This document shows, one piece after another, positions 7,331 through 19,278 of a DNA stretch of 51,885 nucleotides. The stretch spans positions 1 through 51,885 of the forward strand of contig JAHFOQ010000003.1 in NCBI GenBank assembly GCA_023261595.1. The letters run 5' to 3'. The stretch is from a bacterium (lineage in GTDB: Bacteria; Patescibacteriota; Saccharimonadia; CAILAD01; BJGX01). A model generated the notes under the pieces. That model saw nothing but the letters and a program-made list of their open reading frames with translations, did no database searches and was not told the origin of the DNA. Position numbers and translations under genes: made by a program. Position 1 is the first letter of the stretch, and every line of letters begins with the position of its first letter.

Positions 7331-10300
7331 TTACGAAGAAACGGGAGTTGGTTTTTTCTTAATGACCACATTCGTTTCTCCCACAATCTCAATCAGCCCC
7401 GCAATTAAGCTTTCTGATCCGTCAATTCCACCTGGTAAACGTAAGTTCTGAGCTGTAGCAGCGAAGTGAAGCATTATCGGCACACTACCTTTGTGCGCTT
7501 CTAAGTGTCGCTTAATACGTAGAAGCTTTTCTCCCTCTGTAGTAGATTGTAGGCTAATCGTAATACTTTCGATATTATCATTCGGCAAATCTTCTTGAGG
7601 AGTAGCACCCTCTATAGTTTGTTCAGGAGGTGGAAACATGCGAGCAGTTTCGGCTACCGTTGGTTTAACATTGTCGGCAAGAATTTTTAGTTCATCAACT
7701 AATTTACCTTCTCGATCTTTGGCATTAATTTTTCCGGTAATAAGTACTACACTATCTACGGCCAAGTGGTCTTTGCTTTTTTCCCATACACGCGGAAAAA
7801 CTACTACCTCTACATCACTATCGAGGGTTTCGAGTTGCACAAATGCCATTGCGTCATTGTTGCGGGTATATATTTGGCGCATTCCCGTTACAATACCTCC
7901 AATAGTAATTTCGGCACCATCGTCCATTTTCGAAAACTTAGCAATACTTTGTGTCTTAGATGTTAGATAATTACGAAAATCATCAAGCGGGTGACTACTT
8001 ACAAAAAGTCCCATGAGTTCTTTTTCCCACATAAGATGAGTACGTGGATCAACTTTGCCACTCGGTGGAACTAGACGAAGTGGTGGTGTATCTTCTGGTT
8101 TTCCCATCGAACCAAAAATATCTATTTGTCCACTGAGCGCATTTTTTTGTAGTCTACTTGCATAGCCGGTAATAATTTCGACACTTTCGAGTAGCGTATC
8201 TCTATCTCCCATGCCATCAAACGCACCACATTTTATTAGAGATTCCATAACTTTCTTATTAATCGCACTTGCATCGACTCTTTTACAAAAATCTTCTAAG
8301 TTTTTAAACCTACCACCCTCTTTACGAGCAGCCAAAATAATCTCAATTGGTGCAGAACCAACATTTTTTATTGCACCTAATCCAAATCGAATGTTTCCGG
8401 TTTCTGGTACTACTGCAAATTCAGCAAAACTTTCATTTATATCTGGTGGCAAAAGCTCGATTCCCATCTTGCGGCATTCGGTTACTTCAATAGCAATTCT
8501 GTCTAAATTTTCATGATCAGATGTAAGCAGAGCTGCCATAAAAGCTGAAGGATAATGCGCTTTTAAATACGCAGTCTGCACACTAATAAGCGCATAACAT
8601 GCTGCGTGAGATTTATTAAAACAATACGCCGCAAAGTCTTCAATACTCTTCCAGAGATCATTAATAAATTTCTCTTCTACTTTGCTTGTTTTAATTGCTC
8701 CTTCTACAAATTCTTGCTTCATCTTAGCAATAACTTCTGGTATTTTTTTACCAATCCCTTTACGTAAGGTGTCGGCTTGCCCACCAGTAAAGCCACTTAA
8801 GTCTTTTGCAATTTGCATAACCTGTTCTTGATACACAATAATTCCATAGGTGTTTTCGAGTGCATCTTGCATCTTTGGATGACCATAGGTAATAAGACTT
8901 GAGTTATGTTTTCTATTAATAAAATCTTCTATCCACTGCATTGGACCTGGTCGATACAGTGCAACCATTGCAATAATATCTTCAAATCTATCGGGCTTTA
9001 GATCACGAATATAGCGCTTCATTCCGGCTGATTCAAGCTGAAAAACACCAGTAGTATCACCTCGACTCAATAGTTCGTAAGTTTTTTTATCGTCTATTGG
9101 TATTTCATTCACATCTATGTCTTTGTTGTATACCTTTTTGATAATACGAAGAGTGTTTTTAATAACCGTTAGGTTAGAAAGGCCCAAGAAATCAAATTTT
9201 AAAAGTCCTAACTCTTCTATTGGATTCATGGAATATTGGGTTGCTACTCCACCCTTACTCGCACGTGTGAGTGGTACATATTCAACTAAATTTTCTGGAG
9301 CTATTACTACACCTGCGGCATGAGTACCGGCATTACGAATCGTCCCCTCCAGCTGCATAGCAATTTCTATAACTTCTTTCGCTTTTGGATTGTTCGTATA
9401 TTCTGCCTTTAATTCTGGATTGTCTACAATCGATTTCTTGAGCGGTACATGTCTTCCTTGAATAGGTGCCGGTATTACTTTAGCAATTGCATCAACTTCA
9501 CCGTACGGCAAACCAAGTACTCTCCCAGTATCACGCACAGCATTACGTGCAGCCATTACTCCAAAGGTAATAATCTGTGCTACTCGTTCTTGGCCATATT
9601 TTTCGGTAGCATAATTAATAACTTCTTCTCGCCTATCATCAGCGTAATCCATATCGATATCAGGCATACTTATACGATCAGGGTTTAAAAAACGTTCAAA
9701 AAGAAGATCGTATTTTAGCGGATCGAGTTCGGTAATAGCAGTAGCATAGGCAATGATACTTCCGGCTGCCGAACCACGACCTGGTCCACAAACAATACCT
9801 TGGGCTTTACTCCAATTTATTAAATCCGAAACTATCAGCATGTAGCCTTCATATCCCATATCACCAATTACACCTAGTTCGAATTCAATCCGTTCGAGTA
9901 CTTCTGCTGGAAGCTTGGGTTTAACTTTAGCCTCAGTAAGATTTTCTCCTTTCATGTCTGTGTAACGTTTTGCTGCACCAGCAAATACCATTTCTCGTAA
10001 AAGAGATTTTTCTGTTTTACCTTTTGGAACATCTGGAAAACGCGGGATTAAAATGCGACCGAGTTCAATTTCTATTTCGCAACGTTCTGCGATTTTTACG
10101 GTATTGCTCACCGCTTCTGGAACGTCTTTAAAAAACTCGGCAAAATGACTACCCGGTTGCACTGAAAGGTCCATTTCGAGCTTCATGCGTTTAACATCAT
10201 CTACCGTACTGCCGGTCTGTACACAAAGCAAGATATCATGTGCGTAGTGTTGATCAGAAACCGAGTAGTGAGAATCGCCGGTTGCTACTAAATTTAATTC

Positions 10301-10954
10301 TAGCTCTTTGGCAAGCTTCTTTATTCCCTCATTTACTTTCTGCTGAAATTCTTCGGTATGTGGCTGTAATTCTAAAAAGTAATTTTCCGAGCCAAATACA
10401 CCCTTATACCACTGTGCGGTTTTTTTTGCCTCTGCATAATTGTTATCAAGTATTTTGCTGCCTAGCTCACCACCTGCACACCCAGAGAGGACAATAATTC
10501 CTTCTTTATATTTTTCTAACAGATCATGATCAACACGTGGTTTATAGTAAAATCCTTCTAAGTTTGCTATCGTACTCAGCTTCATTAAATTTTTATACCC
10601 CTGCATGTTTTCGGCCAATAGGGTTAAGTGAAACGGTGTTCTGTCTTCGGCACTATTCTTATCTAAATGAGTTCGGGGTGCTACATACGTTTCGATGCCG
10701 ATAATAGGTTTAATACCCTTTTGTTTACAGGCTTTATAAAACTCAATTGCACCAGAAAGACTCCCATGGTCAGTTATTGCACAGGCATACTGACCTAAGC
10801 TTTCGATATGATCAACTAAATCTGGTACTTTTTGGAGACCATCGAGTAAACTATAGTGTGTGTGAGTATGTAAATGCACAAAATCAACAAAACCCTTTTC
10901 CGTGCGGGTTTTGTTAATTACTTCATTTTTACCTATCTCTATAGCGTCTGCCAT
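7331..10954 (-). CDS. dnaE: DNA polymerase III alpha subunit
   Basis: Replicative DNA polymerase catalytic subunit, 1207 residues, DnaE1 size. The N-terminal PHP domain keeps its metal-site motifs (HLHTHTHYSLLDG near 25, ITDHGS near 60, GDSHYS near 225). The polymerase core has GPGRGSAAGS near 390, PDIDMDYADDRR near 430 with two catalytic aspartates, and KFDFLGL near 585 with the third. A helix-hairpin-helix and an OB fold (ITIGGIVTGMR near 1000) follow. The ATG at 10954 is chosen because GAGGAGG stands directly before it; a TTG four codons upstream is less likely. The intact PHP site may indicate built-in proofreading, which is inference. Confidence 0.97.
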   Translation of the reverse strand: MADAIEIGKNEVINKTRTEKGFVDFVHLHTHTHYSLLDGLQKVPDLVDHIESLGQYACAITDHGSLSGAIEFYKACKQKGIKPIIGIETYVAPRTHLDKNSAEDRTPFHLTLLAENMQGYKNLMKLSTIANLEGFYYKPRVDHDLLEKYKEGIIVLSGCAGGELGSKILDNNYAEAKKTAQWYKGVFGSENYFLELQPHTEEFQQKVNEGIKKLAKELELNLVATGDSHYSVSDQHYAHDILLCVQTGSTVDDVKRMKLEMDLSVQPGSHFAEFFKDVPEAVSNTVKIAERCEIEIELGRILIPRFPDVPKGKTEKSLLREMVFAGAAKRYTDMKGENLTEAKVKPKLPAEVLERIEFELGVIGDMGYEGYMLIVSDLINWSKAQGIVCGPGRGSAAGSIIAYATAITELDPLKYDLLFERFLNPDRISMPDIDMDYADDRREEVINYATEKYGQERVAQIITFGVMAARNAVRDTGRVLGLPYGEVDAIAKVIPAPIQGRHVPLKKSIVDNPELKAEYTNNPKAKEVIEIAMQLEGTIRNAGTHAAGVVIAPENLVEYVPLTRASKGGVATQYSMNPIEELGLLKFDFLGLSNLTVIKNTLRIIKKVYNKDIDVNEIPIDDKKTYELLSRGDTTGVFQLESAGMKRYIRDLKPDRFEDIIAMVALYRPGPMQWIEDFINRKHNSSLITYGHPKMQDALENTYGIIVYQEQVMQIAKDLSGFTGGQADTLRKGIGKKIPEVIAKMKQEFVEGAIKTSKVEEKFINDLWKSIEDFAAYCFNKSHAACYALISVQTAYLKAHYPSAFMAALLTSDHENLDRIAIEVTECRKMGIELLPPDINESFAEFAVVPETGNIRFGLGAIKNVGSAPIEIILAARKEGGRFKNLEDFCKRVDASAINKKVMESLIKCGAFDGMGDRDTLLESVEIITGYASRLQKNALSGQIDIFGSMGKPEDTPPLRLVPPSGKVDPRTHLMWEKELMGLFVSSHPLDDFRNYLTSKTQSIAKFSKMDDGAEITIGGIVTGMRQIYTRNNDAMAFVQLETLDSDVEVVVFPRVWEKSKDHLAVDSVVLITGKINAKDREGKLVDELKILADNVKPTVAETARMFPPPEQTIEGATPQEDLPNDNIESITISLQSTTEGEKLLRIKRHLEAHKGSVPIMLHFAATAQNLRLPGGIDGSESLIAGLIEIVGETNVVIKKKPTPVSS

Positions 10955-11022
10955 TACCCTCCTCAATGTATATCTATTTTACCACGATCGGATTAGACAC
11001 GAACAAAGAGACGAGGTTAACA

Positions 11023-11286
11023 TTAATTTGTTTGTGTAGCTGCTCCAATTTGTTGTAAGATATGGCCGATATATGGTAACCCGCCAAAATATGTTACGAG
11101 AAATCCAATAATTACAATTGCAATCGCTGCACCAATAACACCAGCTAATCCACGTACAAAACCAGTTTGAAAATTTAGCCACCACAGCTTTTTCTTATTT
11201 CGTAGTAACTCATTTATTTCATTAAGCCCAAGACTCGAACTAAGTGCTTCAGCGTCTTGTTTGGTTTTTTCTTTTTGAGTCGTCAC
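11023..11286 (-). CDS. Small membrane protein, DUF5665-like
   Basis: 87 residues: a charged N-terminus (1-30), then KKLWWLNFQTGFVRGLAGVIGAAIAI, one membrane segment (about 47-68) and a short amphipathic end (LPYIGHILQQI). The pattern of a helix with WLNF, then R-G-L before a membrane segment, matches what I recall of DUF5665 proteins. Function unknown. It lies 7 nt after the YtxH-type gene and is the last of three small envelope genes. Confidence 0.65.
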   Translation of the reverse strand: MTTQKEKTKQDAEALSSSLGLNEINELLRNKKKLWWLNFQTGFVRGLAGVIGAAIAIVIIGFLVTYFGGLPYIGHILQQIGAATQTN

Positions 11287-11293
11287 TACTAAG

Positions 11294-11752
11294 CTATTTC
11301 TTAGTAGGTTTTTTTACTGGCCGTTTCGTTTTCTCGGCAGCACGTTCGTTGGCTCTTTGTATACGAGTAGCTTCTTTCTTACTTGTTTCATAGACTCGTT
11401 TTGATGATTCAGCAAGTTCTAGAGCTAATTCAGCAGCCTGATGTGTGAGTACTTTAGTTTCTTCTGCAGCAACTTTTCCAACTTTTTTAGAAGATTTAGA
11501 AAGTTCAGCACTTTTACGCGCAAGCTCTGCTGCAAGTTTTTCTGCTTGTTCAATCTTTTCTTTGGTAACTTTGTCGCCTGTTTTTTTTGCGGTATTAATT
11601 TTGGACTGAAGTTCAGCTTGTGCTTCTTCGCACCGTTTTTTTAGATCTTCTCTGGTTTCTTTACCACTTTTTGGCGCGAACAATAAAGCAGTCGTTCCGG
11701 CTACTAAACCGCCAATAATTACTCCTTTAATAAATCCTTTTTCTTTACTCAT
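11294..11752 (-). CDS. YtxH-domain stress-type membrane protein
   Basis: 152 residues from the ATG at 11752, which overlaps the end of the upstream gene (ATGAGTAA). One N-terminal membrane segment (GVIIGGLVAGTTALLFAPKSGKETR, about 8-32) gives the YtxH signature, including the A-P-x-S-G-K-E-T-R turn. The rest is a long Ala/Lys/Glu amphipathic helix (about 35-130) ending in a Lys/Pro tail (KRPVKKPTKK). YtxH proteins are linked to envelope or general stress; the exact role is unknown. An earlier start ten residues upstream lacks a ribosome site. Confidence 0.8.
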   Translation of the reverse strand: MSKEKGFIKGVIIGGLVAGTTALLFAPKSGKETREDLKKRCEEAQAELQSKINTAKKTGDKVTKEKIEQAEKLAAELARKSAELSKSSKKVGKVAAEETKVLTHQAAELALELAESSKRVYETSKKEATRIQRANERAAEKTKRPVKKPTKK

Positions 11753-12014
11753 CGCTTTTCTTCTTTTTTCCTTTAAAAGCACCGTGCAGGTACTTTTCTA
11801 TCATAACTGCAACAATACCAGGATTAACTACGGTACGACGAACTTCATCGACTAATTCAGAAGCAGAATCAGCACTTTCTTGCACTTTCGTAGCAGCAAT
11901 TCTGACTTGCTTAAGTGCCTTTACTAACATAACTAAGAAAATTACTGTATAAATTATCAGAATAATAAGAGCGATCGAAACTAAAGTAATAAGTACTATC
12001 AATAATGTGTTCAT
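11745..12014 (-). CDS. Small membrane protein, DUF948-like
   Basis: 89 residues: one hydrophobic segment at the N-terminus (about 4-33), then a predicted coiled coil (VKALKQVRIAATKVQESADSASELVDEVRRT) and a lysine-rich end. This layout is that of DUF948 proteins, often found next to YtxH genes, as here. The start follows GAGGAG with suitable spacing. Its stop overlaps the YtxH gene start by 8 nt, so translation is coupled. Confidence 0.6.
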   Translation of the reverse strand: MNTLLIVLITLVSIALIILIIYTVIFLVMLVKALKQVRIAATKVQESADSASELVDEVRRTVVNPGIVAVMIEKYLHGAFKGKKKKSDE

Positions 12015-12076
12015 TTGTGCTCCTCACTAACGTTAAGTATATCTTTATACTACCACTTATATAGAGAAAAGCAAAA

Positions 12077-12703
12077 TTATTTATGATGTTTGTTTATCTT
12101 ATAATGTATTGCCTGGAGCACGTCAGCACGTTGCATATGTTCATATGTTGCTTCGTCACGTTCGAGCAATATCCATTCATTGTCATCTACGACTGCATTA
12201 GGTACTACATGTAGATTGCCTTGTTTATCAATAATCCTTGTTTTCTTTACATCCATTTCAAGTATATATCCCTCAGCACGTTCATCTTTCGCACCAACAA
12301 TTACTTTATCGCCAATTCGAAAATCATGATCACTACTAAGTTGTAAACCAGACAGAAGATCTTTTACTGTTGGTGTTATTCCTTGTGATATACCAAATGA
12401 AAACGCCGCAGCTAACGCACCAACCGTCAGTGCTATATTGGTGAGTCCAAGAATTTGCAATGTTCCAATACCAAGTAAAACCCATAATATACTTTGTACT
12501 ATTATTTGTAATATCTCTTTTAAACCGAAAGAAAATTTTACATAACCAAGAATGCGCTCAAATAAATATGAGAGTAACCGAATAAGAATAACACCAATAA
12601 TTGCAAACAATACAGCTCGAATAACTCTTGGTCCGAACGAAACAAAACCAGTACTTAACTGCTCGAGTGCACTTTGCGTATTTATAAAAACAAAATTATT
12701 CAT
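12077..12703 (-). CDS. MscS-family mechanosensitive channel, small form
   Basis: Membrane channel expected to open under tension and release solutes on osmotic downshock. 208 residues, shorter than E. coli MscS (286). Membrane segments at about 25-45, 62-83 and 88-112; the last is the pore-lining helix with the Ala/Gly pattern (VGALAAAFSFGISQGI). The beta domain follows (DFRIGDKVIVG near 130, then KTRIIDKQGNLHVVPNAVV), and the C-terminal vestibule is cut short. It starts 12 nt after gatB with no Shine-Dalgarno (CCCCC stands there), so it probably depends on translation of gatB. Confidence 0.87.
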   Translation of the reverse strand: MNNFVFINTQSALEQLSTGFVSFGPRVIRAVLFAIIGVILIRLLSYLFERILGYVKFSFGLKEILQIIVQSILWVLLGIGTLQILGLTNIALTVGALAAAFSFGISQGITPTVKDLLSGLQLSSDHDFRIGDKVIVGAKDERAEGYILEMDVKKTRIIDKQGNLHVVPNAVVDDNEWILLERDEATYEHMQRADVLQAIHYKINKHHK

Positions 12704-12715
12704 TGGGGGATATTA

Positions 12716-14155
12716 TTACTGTTCTTGTAATAATTTTAGCACAAGAGCATTGGCCTTGCCGGGATTTGCCTGACCTTTTGTGGCCGCCATAACTTGACCC
12801 ACAAAGAATCCAGCTGCTTTTTCATTACCCGATTTATAATCGGCCACAGCCTGAGGATTTTTCTCTATAATTGCTAAAATTATGTTTTCAATTTCAGAAT
12901 CGTCACTCATCTGTGTAAGACCTTTTTGAGATATAATTTCATTTGGTTTTTGTCCAGCAATTACATCGGTAAAAATTTCTTTTGCAGTTTTAGAAGAAAT
13001 ACTTCCGTCTTCGATTAATTTAATCAAATCAGCCAAATGTTCACCGGTAAGTTTTGAATCAGATTCGCTATGTTCACTCTTCCAGGCCTGATAATCACCA
13101 ACCAACCAGTTAACTATCTTCTTCTCGAGCTTTGGATTAGCAATACTGTTTTTGGCATCATAAAAGATTGTACGAGTCTGAACTTGACCAACCAAAATAT
13201 CTTGTTCGTCTGCATTCAGACCAAGCTGTAATAACTCTCTGCGAACATTAATTGGTAGAACCGTTTGTTTAATTTCATCTTGAACTGAATTAATAAATTC
13301 TTCTCTCAAATTAATAGGAGGGATGTCTGGCTCTGGAAAATATCGATAATCATTTGCTTCTTCTTTACTGCGTTGAGACACCGTTTGGCTCTTTGCGTCG
13401 TTCCAACCACGGGTTTCTTGGATTATTTTCTCACCACTCTCTAAAACCTCTATCTGACGCGCAATTTCGTACTTGAGTGATCGCTCGGCATTACGAAAAG
13501 AGTTGAGATTTTTTAGTTCTGTTCGAGTGCCCAGCTCATCAGTGTCACTCACCGAAACATTTAAATCAAATTTAAAGTTACCATGTTCCATATCACCGTC
13601 ACTTACTCCTAAAGTAGTGGCAATCGCATATATTTCTTGCAGATATCGTTTTGCTTCAACCGGACTATGCATATCTGGTTCTGAAACGATTTCTACAAGT
13701 GGTGTGCCAGCTCGATTAAAATCTACCAGACTATAATCTTTACCGGCCGGATGAGTTGATTTCCCGGCATCTTCTTCTAGGTGAGCATGGTGAATACCAA
13801 CCTTTTTAAATTCGTTATCAACAAGTATTTCAATATGCCCCTCTCCAATGATTGGTTCGCGCATTTGGGTAATCTGGTATCCTTTTGGACTATCTGGATA
13901 AAAATAGTTCTTTCTATCAAAACTCGTAGTATCGGCTATTTTTGCATTTAAGCCGTAGCCAAGACGAATTGCCAATTCTACTGCGCCTTTATTTACTACT
14001 GGTAGGCTACCTGGAAAAGCTAAACAAACAGGACACACATTGGTATTAGGTTTGGCGCTGCGACTATTATTATCGCAACCGCAAAACATTTTACTCTTAG
14101 TAGCAAGCTGGACATGAATTTCTATACCGATAGTTGGAGTGTATTGTTTTGACAC
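12716..14155 (-). CDS. gatB: Asp-tRNA(Asn)/Glu-tRNA(Gln) amidotransferase subunit B
   Basis: GatB binds mischarged Asp-tRNA or Glu-tRNA and activates the acid for amidation within GatCAB. 479 residues, normal length. Visible are GIEIHVQLATKSKMFCGCDNN at the N-terminus, the zinc site CGC and CPVC, FDRKNYFYPDSPKGYQITQ, DFNRAGTPLVEIVSEPD and, at the C-terminus, the YqeY/tail domain. The start is GTG, overlapping the stop of the HEPN-like gene (TAGTG), with AGGAG 10 nt upstream. It is the last gat gene of gatC-gatA-HEPN-like-gatB. Confidence 0.96.
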   Translation of the reverse strand: MSKQYTPTIGIEIHVQLATKSKMFCGCDNNSRSAKPNTNVCPVCLAFPGSLPVVNKGAVELAIRLGYGLNAKIADTTSFDRKNYFYPDSPKGYQITQMREPIIGEGHIEILVDNEFKKVGIHHAHLEEDAGKSTHPAGKDYSLVDFNRAGTPLVEIVSEPDMHSPVEAKRYLQEIYAIATTLGVSDGDMEHGNFKFDLNVSVSDTDELGTRTELKNLNSFRNAERSLKYEIARQIEVLESGEKIIQETRGWNDAKSQTVSQRSKEEANDYRYFPEPDIPPINLREEFINSVQDEIKQTVLPINVRRELLQLGLNADEQDILVGQVQTRTIFYDAKNSIANPKLEKKIVNWLVGDYQAWKSEHSESDSKLTGEHLADLIKLIEDGSISSKTAKEIFTDVIAGQKPNEIISQKGLTQMSDDSEIENIILAIIEKNPQAVADYKSGNEKAAGFFVGQVMAATKGQANPGKANALVLKLLQEQ

Positions 14156-14625
14156 TACAGACTTACTCCTAAATCTCGTATTGCTTGGCCAAGATCGGCA
14201 ATTGCTTGTTTAAACTGTGGTGCCACAACATCGTGTTGAATTTCGTGTGCCATTTGGTTACGCAGTTTGTGTGCTGTCCAGACTGCATTTACATTATTAA
14301 ATGCCGATCCTCCACTCTTTAGGCGTTCTCCCATTGTTTCGCCCGAGAAACCTTTTTGGATCATTACATAATCAAGTAATTTATCAGCTTCTATGAGTGC
14401 ATTCTTTAAACCAGCCGCGCCAGAGTTTTGCATAGCACTAATTTCATTCCATTTGTTTTTTACGAGCTCACCATCTACCCCACCATTGGTTGAATTCTTT
14501 TCTGATTTTATACCGTTTACCTTATTTGGATTGAATGTTCTCTTATCAGTAGCTTTGCTCTTCATGAAGAAATAGATAAGCAAGCTAATAACTACTACTG
14601 CAACTATTAATGAAATATAGCTCAT
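14155..14625 (-). CDS. Membrane-anchored HEPN-like protein inside the gat operon
   Basis: 156 residues: one membrane helix (4-21), a linker rich in Lys, Asn and Gly (22-52), and a helical domain (53-156). The domain has WNEISAMQNSG, KNALIEADKLLDYVM, GERLK and, at 122-127, R-N-Q-M-A-H, which fits the HEPN motif R-[N/D/H]-x3-H. Some HEPN proteins are RNases, others bind nucleotides; with only one chain visible I cannot say which. It starts by ATGA overlap with gatA and ends by TAGTG overlap with gatB, so it is co-translated with both. A link to tRNA is possible but is inference from context. Confidence 0.6.
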   Translation of the reverse strand: MSYISLIVAVVVISLLIYFFMKSKATDKRTFNPNKVNGIKSEKNSTNGGVDGELVKNKWNEISAMQNSGAAGLKNALIEADKLLDYVMIQKGFSGETMGERLKSGGSAFNNVNAVWTAHKLRNQMAHEIQHDVVAPQFKQAIADLGQAIRDLGVSL

Positions 14626-16043
14626 AATTTCGGTCTCCTTTGATGCCAGTCAGAATTTGCTTGAATTTGTTTTGCAAGTGCGAGTACTGTAGTATCTTCT
14701 CCCTGTCGTCCGATTATGTGTAATCCAAGCGGAAGTTTTGTTGCTTCATCAAACCCAATAGGAATACTAATTGCCGGAACTCCAGCAAGATTACTAGATA
14801 CCGTTAAGATATCTTCTTTATACATTTGTAGTGGATCTGTCTTTGCCCCGAATGCAAATGCCGGACTCAGCGTAGTAGGGGTAACTATTACATCGCACAT
14901 TTTAAACAATTCATTGAATTGCTTACATAATAACGTTCTTACCTGCATTGCTTTTTCATAATACGCATCATAATACCCGGCCGAAAGAGAATACGTACCG
15001 ATCATATTTCGTCGTTTCACCTCTGGTCCAAAAAATTCATCCCGGGTTTTGGTATATGTTTCGTTGAGACTGGTAGCTTTTGCACGGGCGCCATACCGTA
15101 TACCATCATATCGTTCTAAATTACTACTAATTTCTGATGGTACTAAGACATAATATGCTGCTAGAGCAAGCTCGCTATCTGGTAATTCTATTTCTTTTAC
15201 TGTGTGGCCGACTGAGGTAAGTAGGTCATTTGCAGTCTGCATGCTATCGCCGTCATATTCCTTTGCAATACCTACTGTAAGATTTTCTATTGTGTTCTCA
15301 TCGCTACTGTTAGATTCAATAGTGGTTGAGTCCATACTATCTTTACCTTCAATTGTGTGTAGGACTATCTCAGCGTCTTCGGCATTACGCGTAATTGGAC
15401 CAATACAATCAAAGCTACTCGCCATTGCAACTACTCCATACCGACTGACTCGACCATACGTGGGCTTAAATCCGATTACACCGCAATAACTCGCTGGTTG
15501 GCGAATAGAACCGCCTGTATCGGTGCCTAAACTAAAAATTCCAAAATCTGCCGCTACGGCCGCCGCACTACCTCCACTACTCCCACCAGGAACATGATTT
15601 TTATTCCACGGATTCGCAGTTTTTTTATAAGCTGAGTTTTCGGTACTTCCACCATGTGCAAACTCATCTTGATTGACTTTAGCAATCAAGATTGCGCCAG
15701 ATGATTTAAGTTTATTTATAGCAGTGGCAGAGTGTGGCGGAATAAAGTTACGAAGAATTTTACTTGCTGCCGTAGTAGGTACACCAGCAGTTAAAAACAT
15801 ATCCTTTGCCGTATATGGAATTCCTTCAAGCAAACCAATCTCTTCACCTCGGGCAATTTTGGCATCAACTTTTTCTGCTTGTTTAAGAGCATTTTTCTTT
15901 CGAACAAACAGACAAGCATTAATCTTGTCATCGTACTTTGCTATGCGATCTAAATAGTATTGTACGAGTTCCTTTGCACTCACTTGTTTGTTTATAAGTA
16001 AATCGTGTGCCTGCTTTATAGATAAATATTCAAGTGTTGCCAT
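14622..16043 (-). CDS. gatA: Asp-tRNA(Asn)/Glu-tRNA(Gln) amidotransferase subunit A
   Basis: Amidase subunit that releases ammonia from glutamine for GatB. 473 residues, normal length. The amidase signature is complete: catalytic Lys in YTAKDMF near 77, GGSSGGSAAAVAA near 152 with the cis-Ser, and GTDTGGSIRQPASYCGVIGFKPTYGRVSRYG near 173 with the nucleophile Ser. The start overlaps the gatC stop by one base (TAATG). Downstream the gene overlaps the HEPN-like gene by 4 nt. Confidence 0.96.
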   Translation of the reverse strand: MATLEYLSIKQAHDLLINKQVSAKELVQYYLDRIAKYDDKINACLFVRKKNALKQAEKVDAKIARGEEIGLLEGIPYTAKDMFLTAGVPTTAASKILRNFIPPHSATAINKLKSSGAILIAKVNQDEFAHGGSTENSAYKKTANPWNKNHVPGGSSGGSAAAVAADFGIFSLGTDTGGSIRQPASYCGVIGFKPTYGRVSRYGVVAMASSFDCIGPITRNAEDAEIVLHTIEGKDSMDSTTIESNSSDENTIENLTVGIAKEYDGDSMQTANDLLTSVGHTVKEIELPDSELALAAYYVLVPSEISSNLERYDGIRYGARAKATSLNETYTKTRDEFFGPEVKRRNMIGTYSLSAGYYDAYYEKAMQVRTLLCKQFNELFKMCDVIVTPTTLSPAFAFGAKTDPLQMYKEDILTVSSNLAGVPAISIPIGFDEATKLPLGLHIIGRQGEDTTVLALAKQIQANSDWHQRRPKL

Positions 16044-16333
16044 TATAAAACCTTTGGCACCTTTATGTAGCCATTTTCTTGTTCTGGTGCATTCGCTAAG
16101 AGCTGTTCACGAGTTAACTGACAGTTTTGTACCTTGTCTTCTCGCCAAACATCGCTCAGGCCAGTTACTTGGTTGGTAGGTTCAATGTCTTCTGTATCTG
16201 TGGTCTGAATCGTTTCGACAAAATCTAAAATACTGCTTGTCTGTGTTGTAAGCGAGTTCACTTCTTTTTCGCTTAACCCAATTCGCGCGAGTCGCGCCAC
16301 ATGTTCTATTTCTTGTTTAGAGATCTGTGCCAT
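16043..16333 (-). CDS. gatC: Asp-tRNA(Asn)/Glu-tRNA(Gln) amidotransferase subunit C
   Basis: Small subunit that holds GatA and GatB together. 96 residues, normal size, with the typical N-terminus (EIEHVARLARIGLSEKEV) and C-terminal NGYIKVPKVL. First gene of the gat operon. A TATAAT ends 7 nt before the ATG and no Shine-Dalgarno exists, so the mRNA is predicted leaderless. Presence of GatCAB indicates that Gln-tRNA and/or Asn-tRNA are made by the indirect route here. Confidence 0.94.
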   Translation of the reverse strand: MAQISKQEIEHVARLARIGLSEKEVNSLTTQTSSILDFVETIQTTDTEDIEPTNQVTGLSDVWREDKVQNCQLTREQLLANAPEQENGYIKVPKVL

Positions 16334-16340
16334 TTGTCTT

Positions 16341-16346
16341 ATTATA
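16341..16346 (-). promoter_or_regulatory. -10 box of gatCAB (near-leaderless)
   Basis: TATAAT on the minus strand, 7 nt before the gatC ATG, leaving about 1 nt of leader. The -35 region is only T-rich. Confidence 0.6.
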
Positions 16347-16359
16347 CCTGATAAATTGT

Positions 16360-16403
16360 TTACAAAAAAGCAGCAAAAAAGGCGCTTCCCCCTTGGCGCC
16401 TTT
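16360..16403 (-). terminator. Rho-independent terminator after ligA
   Basis: Minus strand: AAAGGCGC (16403-16396), 10-nt loop, GCGCCTTT (16385-16378), then TTTGCTGCTTTTTT. It separates ligA from the gatC promoter. Confidence 0.85.
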
Positions 16404-16466
16404 CCTGCTGAATTTCATTATAGCGCATTGCCCCCAGGGCTACGCAAGCATTGCTATTTTACTTTC

Positions 16467-19204
<2,738 letters not shown>

Positions 19205-19210
19205 ACTTCT

Positions 19211-19216
19211 ATTATA
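19211..19216 (-). promoter_or_regulatory. -10 box giving a leaderless transcript
   Basis: TATAAT on the minus strand, 6 nt before the ATG at 19204, which would be +1. The -35 region is T-rich (TTTTTG) at about 17-nt spacing. Confidence 0.6.
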
Positions 19217-19278
19217 GTCGAGTTACGAGCAAACAAAAACCACACGTTACATGTGGCTCATGTTTATTGATAGATTTT

